Source: JAWPMV01 sp038527215 (GTDB lineage Bacteria > Bacteroidota > Bacteroidia > J057). From it: a stretch of 64,000 nucleotides of DNA. The position numbers and the translations under genes are program-made. Location: the NCBI GenBank assembly GCA_038527215.1, contig JBCBGC010000026.1, positions 7,712-71,711 of the forward strand, read 5' to 3'. This document shows, in pieces, positions 33,831 to 42,447 of this stretch (position 1 is its first letter; every line of letters starts with the position of its first letter). The notes under the pieces were generated by a model. That model searched no databases. It worked only from the letters and a program-made list of their open reading frames with translations, and had not been told where the DNA came from.

Positions 33831-34922
33831 ATGAATGCTCCCTTTCTGCGCTTTTTTGGCCTGTTCTGCCTGGGTTTTTTAGCGGCTTGTTCGCTGCTGG
33901 TGGAAGCCCCTCCATACCGACTTTTTTCCGCTTCGGAATCGGCGATCCGATACACCGGACGCTTTGATTTTGGGAGTGGGGCGCGCTTTGCCTGGACCGG
34001 CTCCAAAATTGAAGCCCGCTTCACCGGGCACCATGTTGCCTTGCTGATGGAAAATGAAGATTCAGCGCGGATTTGCTATTTGCGGATAGAGCTGGATGAC
34101 CGGGATACCTGGGACCTGGCGGTCTCATCCGATACGATGTATTACCCACTGGCTGAGGACCTGGAGCCAGGGACGCATTACTTACGGGTTACCCGCCTGA
34201 ATGAGCCGCGCCAGGGGGTATTGCGTTTTGGACAATTTGAGTTAGCCGATACCGCTCGCTTACTGCCCTTGCCGCCCGCTCCGGAACGCCATCTGGTCTT
34301 TTATGGCAACTCCATCACGGCAGGCTACGGCAATACCGGGCCAGACCAACACTGTGCTTACTCGCCCGAAACCCAGGACGGTCTCAAGACCTATGCAGCT
34401 TTTACTGCGGAGGCGGTGCAGGCTTCCTCCCAGGTGCATGCTTATTCCGGGCATGGCGTCTGGCATAATTATGATACCCTCAAGGTAGAAACCCTGCCGG
34501 ATGTATACGACCGGGTCTTTCCCGATTCCGTGGGCACGGACATGGACCTGAGCGGTTCCTATGCCGATCTGGTCTTCGTCAACCTCGGCACCAATGATTT
34601 TGCCCACCGAATTCCCCCCCGCGATACTTTCGTAACCCGTTACGTGGACTTCCTCACCCAACTCCGGCAAGCCTATGCCGGGGCCAAAATCGTTTGCCTG
34701 ACCGGTTCCATGATGAAAGGCAGCAAGCTGTCCATCCTGAAAGATTATTTAGCCGAAATCGTGGCCCTCCGCCAGGCCGCCGGAGAAGCTGAACTCTACC
34801 GTTTCGATCTAAGTACCCAAGGCGCTTTGGGCTTTGGCTGTCACACCCATCCCAATGTGGCCCAACATGAGAAGAATGGGGCGGAGCTGACGGAATTTGT
34901 GAAGGAGTTGATGGAGTGGTGA
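33831..34922 (+). CDS. SGNH esterase of the CE2 type, lipoprotein
   Basis: 363 residues from ATG 33831 (MNAPFLRFFGLFCLGFLAAC), where the Cys is a lipobox cysteine; the protein is therefore probably anchored to the outer membrane. Residues ~30-145 form the N-terminal beta-jelly-roll of CE2 esterases (YTGRFDFGSGARFAWTGSKI). The catalytic SGNH domain has YGNSITAGYGN (nucleophile S161), a late LGTND block and HTHPNVAQHEKNG with the catalytic His. CE2 enzymes remove acetyl groups from plant polysaccharides such as xylan and mannan. The family's usual Gly-Asp-Ser is Gly-Asn-Ser here. Divergent from serA, with a 49-base gap. Confidence 0.88.
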   Translation: MNAPFLRFFGLFCLGFLAACSLLVEAPPYRLFSASESAIRYTGRFDFGSGARFAWTGSKIEARFTGHHVALLMENEDSARICYLRIELDDRDTWDLAVSSDTMYYPLAEDLEPGTHYLRVTRLNEPRQGVLRFGQFELADTARLLPLPPAPERHLVFYGNSITAGYGNTGPDQHCAYSPETQDGLKTYAAFTAEAVQASSQVHAYSGHGVWHNYDTLKVETLPDVYDRVFPDSVGTDMDLSGSYADLVFVNLGTNDFAHRIPPRDTFVTRYVDFLTQLRQAYAGAKIVCLTGSMMKGSKLSILKDYLAEIVALRQAAGEAELYRFDLSTQGALGFGCHTHPNVAQHEKNGAELTEFVKELMEW

Positions 34923-34952
34923 GGGGGATGACCTAACCCACTGACATACCAC

Positions 34953-37900
34953 CTATAAAACCAGCTTATTTAAGCCTCCTTTTTTCCAGAAGGCCTTAAA
35001 CTTTTTTCGGACCTCTACGGGCATTTCTGCTTCATACTTAATGAGGGTAGGAAAAAGAGGGATACTGATTTTGAGCTTTTCCTTGATATTCGGGCCTTCT
35101 TGCTTCAACTTCTGGACCTGCTGGAAAGCTCGTAGCAAATCTTCCTGTTGGCTATTTTGTAAGAATAAATCCTCGGTTCCCTTAAGAACGGTTTCTACCA
35201 TGTCCTGGGCATAACTCAGCTCTAACTCCATCTCATCAAGTTTGCCTAAAATCCCCGCAAGGAGTTTTTCATCGCTGGCCTTGATGTTCTCCCGTAACAC
35301 TTCAGGTAGCTCATCCAGGCGACTGAGCACTTGTTCTCTGGTTTTTTCTTCTTCGGAGGATATATGTGTGCGGGTTTTTTCCCCTTCGTCGGCAAGTTGG
35401 GTTTTGATCTCTTCCATACTTTCTTTTAACTCTGAGGTATCCTGCGTCATCATACGCTCTGCCATCTCCAGGCCTTTTTCTCCTCGGAATCTGACTTCAC
35501 CTTCCAGGCCGTATTGCCCAATCCGGTTTTTTCGTTGATAAGCTTCCGCTTCTGCCAGCGCTTCATGGGAGATGGTTTTCAGTAAGCTATGGAAATCAAT
35601 TCTATCCCTTGATTTGAGACAGTAGTAGAAATGGAATTTAGGGTCAGGATTTTGAAGGTCTTTTTTGACCTGGGCGTAGTCTAGAAAGTACGGCTCCTTG
35701 TTATTGGCACATTGCGAACAATTACATGGAATCAAGGTCTGCACCTTAAGGCGTTCCAGGTTGAATCTTTCGTTGATTTTGTCAATTTCCCTAATCAGAA
35801 GTTCGGACATATAGTGGGCGTCCTCGCCAATGATACGTACCTGAATTCGACTGGTGTCTGGCTGTCGGATTTCCCGTAGCTCTGCTAATACACCACGCTC
35901 TTCCAGTACGACCCCATCGCTGTATACCCAGTCTCCGTTTTCCCCGGCGATTTTTTCATGCAGCCCTACACTGAGTTGGTTGACCAGGCCTTCCGGCATG
36001 AATTTGTATTCATAGTAAAAAGTCAAAGGACAGCTTTCTTCCCCACAGAAATCCTTTGGGGGCATTTTTTCCATCATGTGGGGTACCAGGTATTTTCCGG
36101 TACTTCTCAACTCGAAGCAAATTTTAAATTGCTTCATCAGGTCCAATAACTGAGGATGGAAATTTTTGAATTCAGGTTCCGGCCAGAACTCTTTGAGATG
36201 CTTTTTCTCAAAGGTTCCTTTAGGCGAGGCTTCCTGTACGGTGGACGAATCAAAGACTTTATAAGTGGCCTTAGTCGCCCATTCCCTATGAAGGATGATG
36301 AGTTGAGAAAGGGTGCTACTGGGATCATCCTGGAAATGCAGGTGCACCCCCAGACGATGAAAATAGCGGCTAAGAATATTTTGTCCGTTTTCGTCTTCTA
36401 TGCCGTGCTTCTGGCAAAGCTTACGGAATTGTTCAACTGGAATGGTAGAATGATTCTTGGCCAGGCGCTGAATAGCCCTTCTCACTTTCATCCAGCGTTT
36501 GGGCATCACTACCCCCATGCCTGGAATCTGATCAATGTGTTTTTTTAGGACTTCCCTCAACTCTTTTAAGCCCTCCTTTGTAGCCAGATTGGTCTTTTGT
36601 AGCTCAGTTAGAAAATCATAATTCTTTTTTAAGACCCCAAAGTCAATCATTTTCTCATGGCCGGTATGCTGATTTTGGATCATCAGCATTTTGCTGCCAT
36701 GCCCAAAGAGTTCTGCGGACTGCAACAGCTGATTAAGCCGGCTATCATTTTCGTTGGCCCCGCTTCTAGAGGAGTCCATGAGAATGTAAAGGGCCCGCTG
36801 CGAATAGAAATACTGATGGACCATGTCGTACATGACCTGGCCCCCAAAGTCCCAAATATGGACGGTGTGGGTTTTTCCTTTTCTCCGGTATTTCCAATCA
36901 TGTATTTCGATACCCCTGGTTCGTTCTTCCTGGGTTGGTAAATCTCCATTCGGATCACTCAACCTGTGGGCCAAGCTGGTTTTGCCTGCGCCTCCATCCC
37001 CGACCAGAAGGACTTTTACTTCGTTCATTTCTTCCTCACCTTGTTCTTCGATGGCGTCATAGTAGGCTTGGACCATTTGGGGACCAAGTTGGATCCATTC
37101 AGGGGCGGGTTTTTTGAGGTTTTTACAATCAGCTAAAAAAACTCCTTTATGAAAGAGGAAATTAAGATTAGTTCCAATTCTTTCAGCAAAATAGATAGGA
37201 TGGTCGATAAAGTTTTCAACAACAAAATCTGGGTGTTTACTATTCGTTAAATGCAATTCACCTGCTAGAAATAATCTAGATACTAAAATAGGAGGTAGGT
37301 TGTCGATTTTTTCTATATCGGATTTTTGGAGGCTTAATCCTTTCAACGATTTTAAATTTCCCGTGAAAGTCAGGCTTTTGATATTTGATTCATCTAAAGT
37401 AAGGGTTGTTAGATTCGGGATATGCTCAAGAGTAGTAAAATCAGATATAGGGTTACCGCTTAATTCAAGTACCTTTAAGTCTCCTAAAGTTCGTAATGAA
37501 GAGATATTTCTAACCTTGTTTGAAATTAACGATAGGGCAATCAACTTCGGCGAGTTTTCAATGTTAGAAATTGAACTGAGTTCGTTCTTAGAAAGATCAA
37601 GGTCAGTTAAGGACTTTAGACCCTGGAGATTTCTTATCTCTTTGATATGGTTTTTAGAAAGATTTAAACTTTCAAGATTCGTTAGTAAATGGATATTTTC
37701 AATTTCGTGCAGATGATTTCCAGACAGGTCGAGAGAGGTCAGTTCACCAAGGTTATCCAAGTTCTTAATTTCGGTGATCTGATTATTTGAAAGCCTGAGT
37801 GTGGTAAGCGGAACGAGTTTATCCAGGTTTTTAATTTCGGTGATCTGATTTCCAGAGATAGAGAGAGAGGTCAGTTTGCCAAGTTTATCCAGGTTTTTAA

Positions 37901-38189
37901 TTTCGGTGATCTGATTTCCAGAGAGATTGAGCGAGGTCAGTTTACCAAGTTTATCCAGGTTTTTAATTTCGGTGATCTGATTTTTATAGAGATCGAGATC
38001 GGTCAGTTTACCAAGTTTATCCAGATTCTTTATTTCGGCGATTTGATTCGTCCGAAGTATTAGTTTTTCTAACCATTCCATCTCTCCAATCTCCTCAGGA
38101 ATCTCTGTCAATCTACACCCTGACAAATCCAACTCCTTAGCCTTTGTCTCAAAGGCCTCTTTAATCTGCTTTTGTGCTTTCTCTGTCAT
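34953..38189 (-). CDS. Roco-family protein: leucine-rich repeats, Roc GTPase, COR and coiled coil
   Basis: 1078 residues, cytoplasmic. After a short leader come about eleven 22-residue LRRs (~35-330, LDKLGKLTSLNLSGNQITEI-type). The Roc GTPase follows: Walker A GDGGAGKTSL (K near 403), switch motif WDFGGQ (D447), and a G4 motif reading N506-Q-H-T instead of NKxD, so guanine specificity may be altered. A COR-like dimerisation region (~560-800) follows, then a C822-N-C-S-Q-C827 cluster that could bind metal, and a charged coiled coil (~895-1000, KESMEEIKTQLADEGEK). Bacterial Roco proteins are GTPases whose dimerisation depends on nucleotide; most roles are unknown, and some sit in defence or signalling networks. 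The LRR half is much more AT-rich than the rest. It is transcribed alone. Confidence 0.9.
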   Translation of the reverse strand: MTEKAQKQIKEAFETKAKELDLSGCRLTEIPEEIGEMEWLEKLILRTNQIAEIKNLDKLGKLTDLDLYKNQITEIKNLDKLGKLTSLNLSGNQITEIKNLDKLGKLTSLSISGNQITEIKNLDKLVPLTTLRLSNNQITEIKNLDNLGELTSLDLSGNHLHEIENIHLLTNLESLNLSKNHIKEIRNLQGLKSLTDLDLSKNELSSISNIENSPKLIALSLISNKVRNISSLRTLGDLKVLELSGNPISDFTTLEHIPNLTTLTLDESNIKSLTFTGNLKSLKGLSLQKSDIEKIDNLPPILVSRLFLAGELHLTNSKHPDFVVENFIDHPIYFAERIGTNLNFLFHKGVFLADCKNLKKPAPEWIQLGPQMVQAYYDAIEEQGEEEMNEVKVLLVGDGGAGKTSLAHRLSDPNGDLPTQEERTRGIEIHDWKYRRKGKTHTVHIWDFGGQVMYDMVHQYFYSQRALYILMDSSRSGANENDSRLNQLLQSAELFGHGSKMLMIQNQHTGHEKMIDFGVLKKNYDFLTELQKTNLATKEGLKELREVLKKHIDQIPGMGVVMPKRWMKVRRAIQRLAKNHSTIPVEQFRKLCQKHGIEDENGQNILSRYFHRLGVHLHFQDDPSSTLSQLIILHREWATKATYKVFDSSTVQEASPKGTFEKKHLKEFWPEPEFKNFHPQLLDLMKQFKICFELRSTGKYLVPHMMEKMPPKDFCGEESCPLTFYYEYKFMPEGLVNQLSVGLHEKIAGENGDWVYSDGVVLEERGVLAELREIRQPDTSRIQVRIIGEDAHYMSELLIREIDKINERFNLERLKVQTLIPCNCSQCANNKEPYFLDYAQVKKDLQNPDPKFHFYYCLKSRDRIDFHSLLKTISHEALAEAEAYQRKNRIGQYGLEGEVRFRGEKGLEMAERMMTQDTSELKESMEEIKTQLADEGEKTRTHISSEEEKTREQVLSRLDELPEVLRENIKASDEKLLAGILGKLDEMELELSYAQDMVETVLKGTEDLFLQNSQQEDLLRAFQQVQKLKQEGPNIKEKLKISIPLFPTLIKYEAEMPVEVRKKFKAFWKKGGLNKLVL
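37738..38064. repeat. Five near-identical 66-bp repeats within the LRR region
   Basis: The string AATTTCGGTGATCTGATT, or a near copy, recurs at exact 66-base steps (about 37767, 37833, 37899, 37965 and 38031). Each unit encodes one 22-residue LRR. DNA identity is far higher than protein function requires, so recent duplication by slippage or recombination is likely, and copy number may vary between strains. Confidence 0.9.
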
Positions 38190-38340
38190 GGCAAATGGGG
38201 CGTGAAAAAATGATCAACTAATCGGTATGGGAGGATATTTGGGTGCGTGGGAACTAAACTCCATCCTTTTACCAAGATACTGATATTTGATTGCATCGAA
38301 AGATCAATCGTATCGAATCTCTGATTTCCCCACAAAAAAA

Positions 38341-38368
38341 ACCGGGAGCCCTGCGCAGGGCTCCCGGT
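38341..38368 (-). terminator. Strong terminator after the metalloprotease gene
   Basis: A 28-base perfect palindrome (ACCGGGAGCCCTGC and its complement), followed on the minus strand by a run of eight T. It lies 22 bases beyond the metalloprotease stop codon and upstream of the Roco gene. Confidence 0.85.
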
Positions 38369-38389
38369 TTGCTATCCAATCAATCTCAA

Positions 38390-40903
38390 TTAATCGTCAT
38401 CCAGGATCATCTCGATGCGGGCCAGCACGTCGCTGAGGTGGTAGCGGGTCATGCTATCAGGGGCACGCTTAAGGGCGGTGCCTACTTCGCTTTCCAGCAG
38501 GGCCAGTTCGGCGCGTACGACGGCGCGGATGTCGGTGAGGGCTACATTGGTGCGGGGACCGAAGGTGATGCGCACGCCACCGCGTCCGGTAACGTTGGGG
38601 CGAGGCTGGTCCTTCATTAGGCTTTCCAGGCGAGCGAGGTAGGCGCGCTGCAGGTTACGGCGATAGGTGTCGATCGACTCCCGGCCTTCCAGCTCGGACC
38701 AGATGCCCTGCCGCAGCTCATTAAAAAGGTCCACCATGGAATAGGCACTGGAACCGTGCATGGCTTCGGCTTCGATCAGGCGGGCCAGCCGATCTGCTCC
38801 CAGCAGAGAATTCAGGGTGCGGGACTGGGCAGACTGGATGCGGTTGAGCATGCCACTGGATTCGAAACGGTTGGTCATATCTTCGCGAATCAACCAGGTA
38901 GGCGTTTGGAACAACTGCTGATTGAGGAAAGCCACGGCTTCCTGTTGCTTGGCTTTGGGCACGATTTCGTAGACCGCTCCTTCCTGGTCGCTACGTTTCA
39001 GGTATTCGTAAACGCCTCCCACATTGGTGCGGACGTGGCCCATGTAGCGGTTCCACTGACCGATGACCTGACCGTAAAGCTCTTCCAGGTCATCATAGGT
39101 TTTGCCTTCTCCCTCGGTCCACTCGGGCAGACGATTCATGATGCGCTTGAGGTTGGCGATGCCATAGCCACTGGCTTTCATTGCGTCATCGCCAATGTCC
39201 TCGGTCTGAGCCGTAGGGTCTACTCCGTTGGCGCGACCAAAGCGGTACATAGGATCACCTGCGTGGCTTTGAATCCAGTCGTTCAGGGTGGAGAGTTCAT
39301 CATCAGAAGTCTCTGCTCCTTTGATGAGTTTATAGCCCCATTCGATGGACCATTTGTCATAAATTCCCACGGCAGGCATCACATTAACCCCTTCATCTTC
39401 CGGCTGCGCCACATAGTTAAAGCGGGCATAATCCATGATAGAAGGGGCGGTACCCATGGTTTTGGTGAAATTCGCAGAACGCAAAGAGTCCACCGGATAG
39501 GCAGAGCTGGAACCCATATTGTGGGGCAGGCCCAGGGTATGGCCTACCTCGTGAGCAGCCACAAAGCGGATCAACTCGCCCATGACTTCGGTTTTGAATT
39601 TTACGCCCCGCGCATCTTCATTGACCGCGGCGGTCTGAATGAAATACCAGTTACGGAGCAGGTTCATCACATTGTGATACCAAAGGATATCAGACTCTAG
39701 AATCTCCCCGGTGCGTGGGTCATGTACGTGAGGACCCTGGGCATTCTGGATAGGCGTAGAGATATAACGGATGACGGAGTAGCGGACATCTTCCGGACTC
39801 CAATCAGGATCTTCTTCTTTGGTGGGAGGATCTTTGGCGATGATGGCATTTTTGAAACCAGCCCTTTCAAAAGCTACCTGCCAGTCTTCGATGCCTTTTT
39901 TGAGATAAGGAACCCACTGCGGAGGGGTGGCAGGGTCCACATAATAGACAATCGGTTTGATGGGCTCTACCAGTTCCCCACGGAAGTAGGCTTCCGGGTC
40001 CTTGGGTTCCAATCGCCAGCGGGTGATATAGCGACGCTGGGCGGCCTTTTGCTCATCTACTCCGTAATCTGTATTGCTGATGGAAAAATAGCTTACCCGC
40101 TCATCAAAGCGACGGGCCAGCCAGGGGTTTTCTGGCAGCAGAATAAAGGACTGGTTCATGGAGAGCGAAAGCATATCAGAGGGCGCACCAGAAGGCAGAT
40201 TCCCTGCTTTATAGGTCAGCACGTGGCGTACTTCTACGTTCTGAGGGAAGGCTTTCACGTAGTCAATGAAGCTCATGTTTTTCTGAAAACCTTTGACTTC
40301 ATAGGTTTTCTTTTGCCCGTCCGACAAAGGACCAATCATGGCTACGTCGGAGGTAAAAAAGCTGGTCACATCAATCACCGCCCCGGCTGAATCTCGGTTC
40401 AGTGATTTGATGGGGAAGGACATGATGATGGGCTCAAAATTATTGTTGCGGACGGACTGGTAAATCGGCTGGTCTGGATTGGCTACATCAGAGTAGGAAA
40501 CGGAACGAAGCAGGATGTTGTCATCTTTTCTTTCGAAACGAATCACTTGCTGGGGACGGGTTTTCATGCCCGCACCACCAAAAGTCAGGCCTTGTACGGT
40601 TCCTGCCATGCGGCTGACGACCAGGATTTCTTTGCCCATGATATCGGCCGGGAGTTCAAAGAAATACTTCTTCCCCACCTTGTGGACGTTGAATAGGCCT
40701 TCCTCACTTTGAGCCTCTGAGGTAATGACCTTGTCGTAAGCTTTAATGCCGTCTTTCTTTCCTTCACCATTTTTGCTGGCTCCTGATTTCGCAGCTCCGT
40801 CATCCCCTCCGCCGGGGCGCTGGGCCATGGTAGGCATACAGAGCCCTACTAGTAGAATTAGTAGGGGGAAGTTTCGCCTAAATAAACGCAGATATTGTTG
40901 CAT
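38390..40903 (-). CDS. Secreted zinc-dependent metalloprotease (DUF5117/DUF5118-type, metzincin motif)
   Basis: 837 residues with a signal peptide (MQQYLRLFRRNFPLLILLVG, cleavage after MAQ). The order fits the Bacteroidota/Proteobacteria DUF5118-DUF5117-metalloprotease family. The N-terminal region has GLFNVHKVGKKYFFELP and LVVSRMAG, and a central region has IVYYVDPATPPQWVPYLKKG. The catalytic block is H451-EVG-H455-TLG-LP-H461, a full HExxHxxGxxH metzincin signature, with Met-turn SIMDYARF. The C-terminal ~200 residues are helical. No T9SS sorting domain is present, so it should stay in the periplasm or be released by another route. Substrate unknown. Confidence 0.9.
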   Translation of the reverse strand: MQQYLRLFRRNFPLLILLVGLCMPTMAQRPGGGDDGAAKSGASKNGEGKKDGIKAYDKVITSEAQSEEGLFNVHKVGKKYFFELPADIMGKEILVVSRMAGTVQGLTFGGAGMKTRPQQVIRFERKDDNILLRSVSYSDVANPDQPIYQSVRNNNFEPIIMSFPIKSLNRDSAGAVIDVTSFFTSDVAMIGPLSDGQKKTYEVKGFQKNMSFIDYVKAFPQNVEVRHVLTYKAGNLPSGAPSDMLSLSMNQSFILLPENPWLARRFDERVSYFSISNTDYGVDEQKAAQRRYITRWRLEPKDPEAYFRGELVEPIKPIVYYVDPATPPQWVPYLKKGIEDWQVAFERAGFKNAIIAKDPPTKEEDPDWSPEDVRYSVIRYISTPIQNAQGPHVHDPRTGEILESDILWYHNVMNLLRNWYFIQTAAVNEDARGVKFKTEVMGELIRFVAAHEVGHTLGLPHNMGSSSAYPVDSLRSANFTKTMGTAPSIMDYARFNYVAQPEDEGVNVMPAVGIYDKWSIEWGYKLIKGAETSDDELSTLNDWIQSHAGDPMYRFGRANGVDPTAQTEDIGDDAMKASGYGIANLKRIMNRLPEWTEGEGKTYDDLEELYGQVIGQWNRYMGHVRTNVGGVYEYLKRSDQEGAVYEIVPKAKQQEAVAFLNQQLFQTPTWLIREDMTNRFESSGMLNRIQSAQSRTLNSLLGADRLARLIEAEAMHGSSAYSMVDLFNELRQGIWSELEGRESIDTYRRNLQRAYLARLESLMKDQPRPNVTGRGGVRITFGPRTNVALTDIRAVVRAELALLESEVGTALKRAPDSMTRYHLSDVLARIEMILDDD

Positions 40904-41035
40904 GTTAGGGTATTATGGTTCATCTAATGCCGCAAAATACCAAAACTTGGGGAGGGTTCACCCTAGGGATTCCTTCCCTTCCACCATTGGACAGCCATCC
41001 TCGACCATAGGGATAGAAAATTCGATATGCGTGGG

Positions 41036-42382
41036 CTAGGTCCGGGGGATGAGCTTCATCCAGACCTTGGTTTTGGGACGCAAGGTGATAGAGGGATCAA
41101 AATCGATCACCTCATCTGAGGTGCGGGCAAAATCATAACGCTGTAGCATGGTGGTCAGGGCAATCTGCATTTCTACCATGGCAAACTGGTTGCCGATACA
41201 GAGCCTGGGACCCCCACCAAAAGGCAGATAAGCATAGGAATGGCGGGCTTTGATGTTTTCGGGTAAAAAGCGTTCGGGTCGGAACTCCTCCGGGCTATCC
41301 CAGTAAGCGGGATTCCGGTGCAGCCCGTAAATAAAGATGGTCATGTTTTCGGTGGGCTGCAGGCTCAACTCGCCGACCTGATCCGCTTTTAGGGCTTGCC
41401 GGCCGATCACCCAGGCCGGAGGCGATAGACGCATGCTTTCCAGGATGACCCGTCGCAGATAGCTGAGCTGTTTCAAATGTTGGAACTGTACGGGGGTATC
41501 TCCCAACACCGTCTGGATTTCCTCCCGGACTTTTTGCAAGATGTGGGGATGTTCCAGTAAGTGCAGCGTGGTCCAGGTGAGTCCGTTGGCGGTGGTTTCG
41601 TGCCCGGCCAGGAACAAAATGATGGATTCATCCCGGAGTTGCTGCCGGGTCAGGCTTTCGCCCGTCTCTTCATCCTTAGCCGAATAAAGCATATCTAAGA
41701 GATCGCCTTCTCCTACGCCATCCTCCTTTCTTCGGTCAATGAGGTCAAACAAAACCTCATCCATTTCCTCACTCATCCGGTCGTAGTATTTCATCCGTCC
41801 CGTCAGCTTATACCAGGCAATTTTATGGGGTTCACGGATCCGGGCGACCATCAGTTTCAGGAGCTCGTTGAAACAAAAATCCACCCGCTCAATGCTGGCT
41901 TCGCTAATGGCTGAACTAAAGAGGGAACGGGTCACTACGTTCAGGGTGAGCTTGACCATGGCTTCGTGAAAATCCATGGGCCCTTGCTGAGGATTCCATT
42001 TGTCTACCTGGGCGGCGGTTTCGTCTATGATGATCTGGGATAAATGCTCGATCTGCGCTTTGTGGAAGGCCGGCTGGATCAGCCGCCTTTGTCTGAGCCA
42101 ATAAGCGCCATCGGAAGTTAGAAGGCCATTGCCTATGGCGACTTTCAGCAAGCGGGTAGGCCGGTCCTTGATGTAGTTTTTTTGGTTACGGACCAAAATA
42201 TGCTGGGCATAGTCGGCGCTGGTGGTGATATACACATGACGACTCCCCACATCCACCCGAAAAACTTCCCCAAAGCGTTGCTGATAGCTGCTAAAGGTGG
42301 TCAATATGTTGGAGATGATCCGGTACTGGCTGATCAGGCGCTCATACCAGGGTACGCGGGGCGGAAAGCTGGTGGCTGACAT
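41036..42382 (-). CDS. Cytochrome P450
   Basis: 448 residues, soluble. Catalyses oxygen insertion into an organic substrate using electrons from a ferredoxin/flavodoxin partner, none of which is nearby. Landmarks: I-helix LFLAGHETTANGL, K-helix ESMR (VILESMRLSPPAW), PERF motif FRPERFLPEN and the haem loop FGGGPRLCIGNQFA with ligand Cys395. The sequence is closer to fatty-acid/terpene-type P450s (CYP4- or CYP102-like core) than to the camphor type, judged only by its motifs. It is the last gene of a possible four-gene unit, 65 bases after the EAD/TIR-like gene. Confidence 0.95.
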   Translation of the reverse strand: MSATSFPPRVPWYERLISQYRIISNILTTFSSYQQRFGEVFRVDVGSRHVYITTSADYAQHILVRNQKNYIKDRPTRLLKVAIGNGLLTSDGAYWLRQRRLIQPAFHKAQIEHLSQIIIDETAAQVDKWNPQQGPMDFHEAMVKLTLNVVTRSLFSSAISEASIERVDFCFNELLKLMVARIREPHKIAWYKLTGRMKYYDRMSEEMDEVLFDLIDRRKEDGVGEGDLLDMLYSAKDEETGESLTRQQLRDESIILFLAGHETTANGLTWTTLHLLEHPHILQKVREEIQTVLGDTPVQFQHLKQLSYLRRVILESMRLSPPAWVIGRQALKADQVGELSLQPTENMTIFIYGLHRNPAYWDSPEEFRPERFLPENIKARHSYAYLPFGGGPRLCIGNQFAMVEMQIALTTMLQRYDFARTSDEVIDFDPSITLRPKTKVWMKLIPRT

Positions 42383-42447
42383 AGAGAGGGTTCTAGGGTC
42401 GAAAGTAGAGCATAAAAGTACGCAGGAAACAGGTGCAGATAAATGGG

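Noticed and set aside
33782..34024. N-terminal extension of SerA
   Set aside because: Overlaps the divergent esterase gene, is not conserved in SerA proteins and contains the likely promoter box.
38756..39700. Plus-strand open frame of 314 codons
   Set aside because: Antisense shadow of the metalloprotease gene, whose catalytic motifs are beyond doubt.
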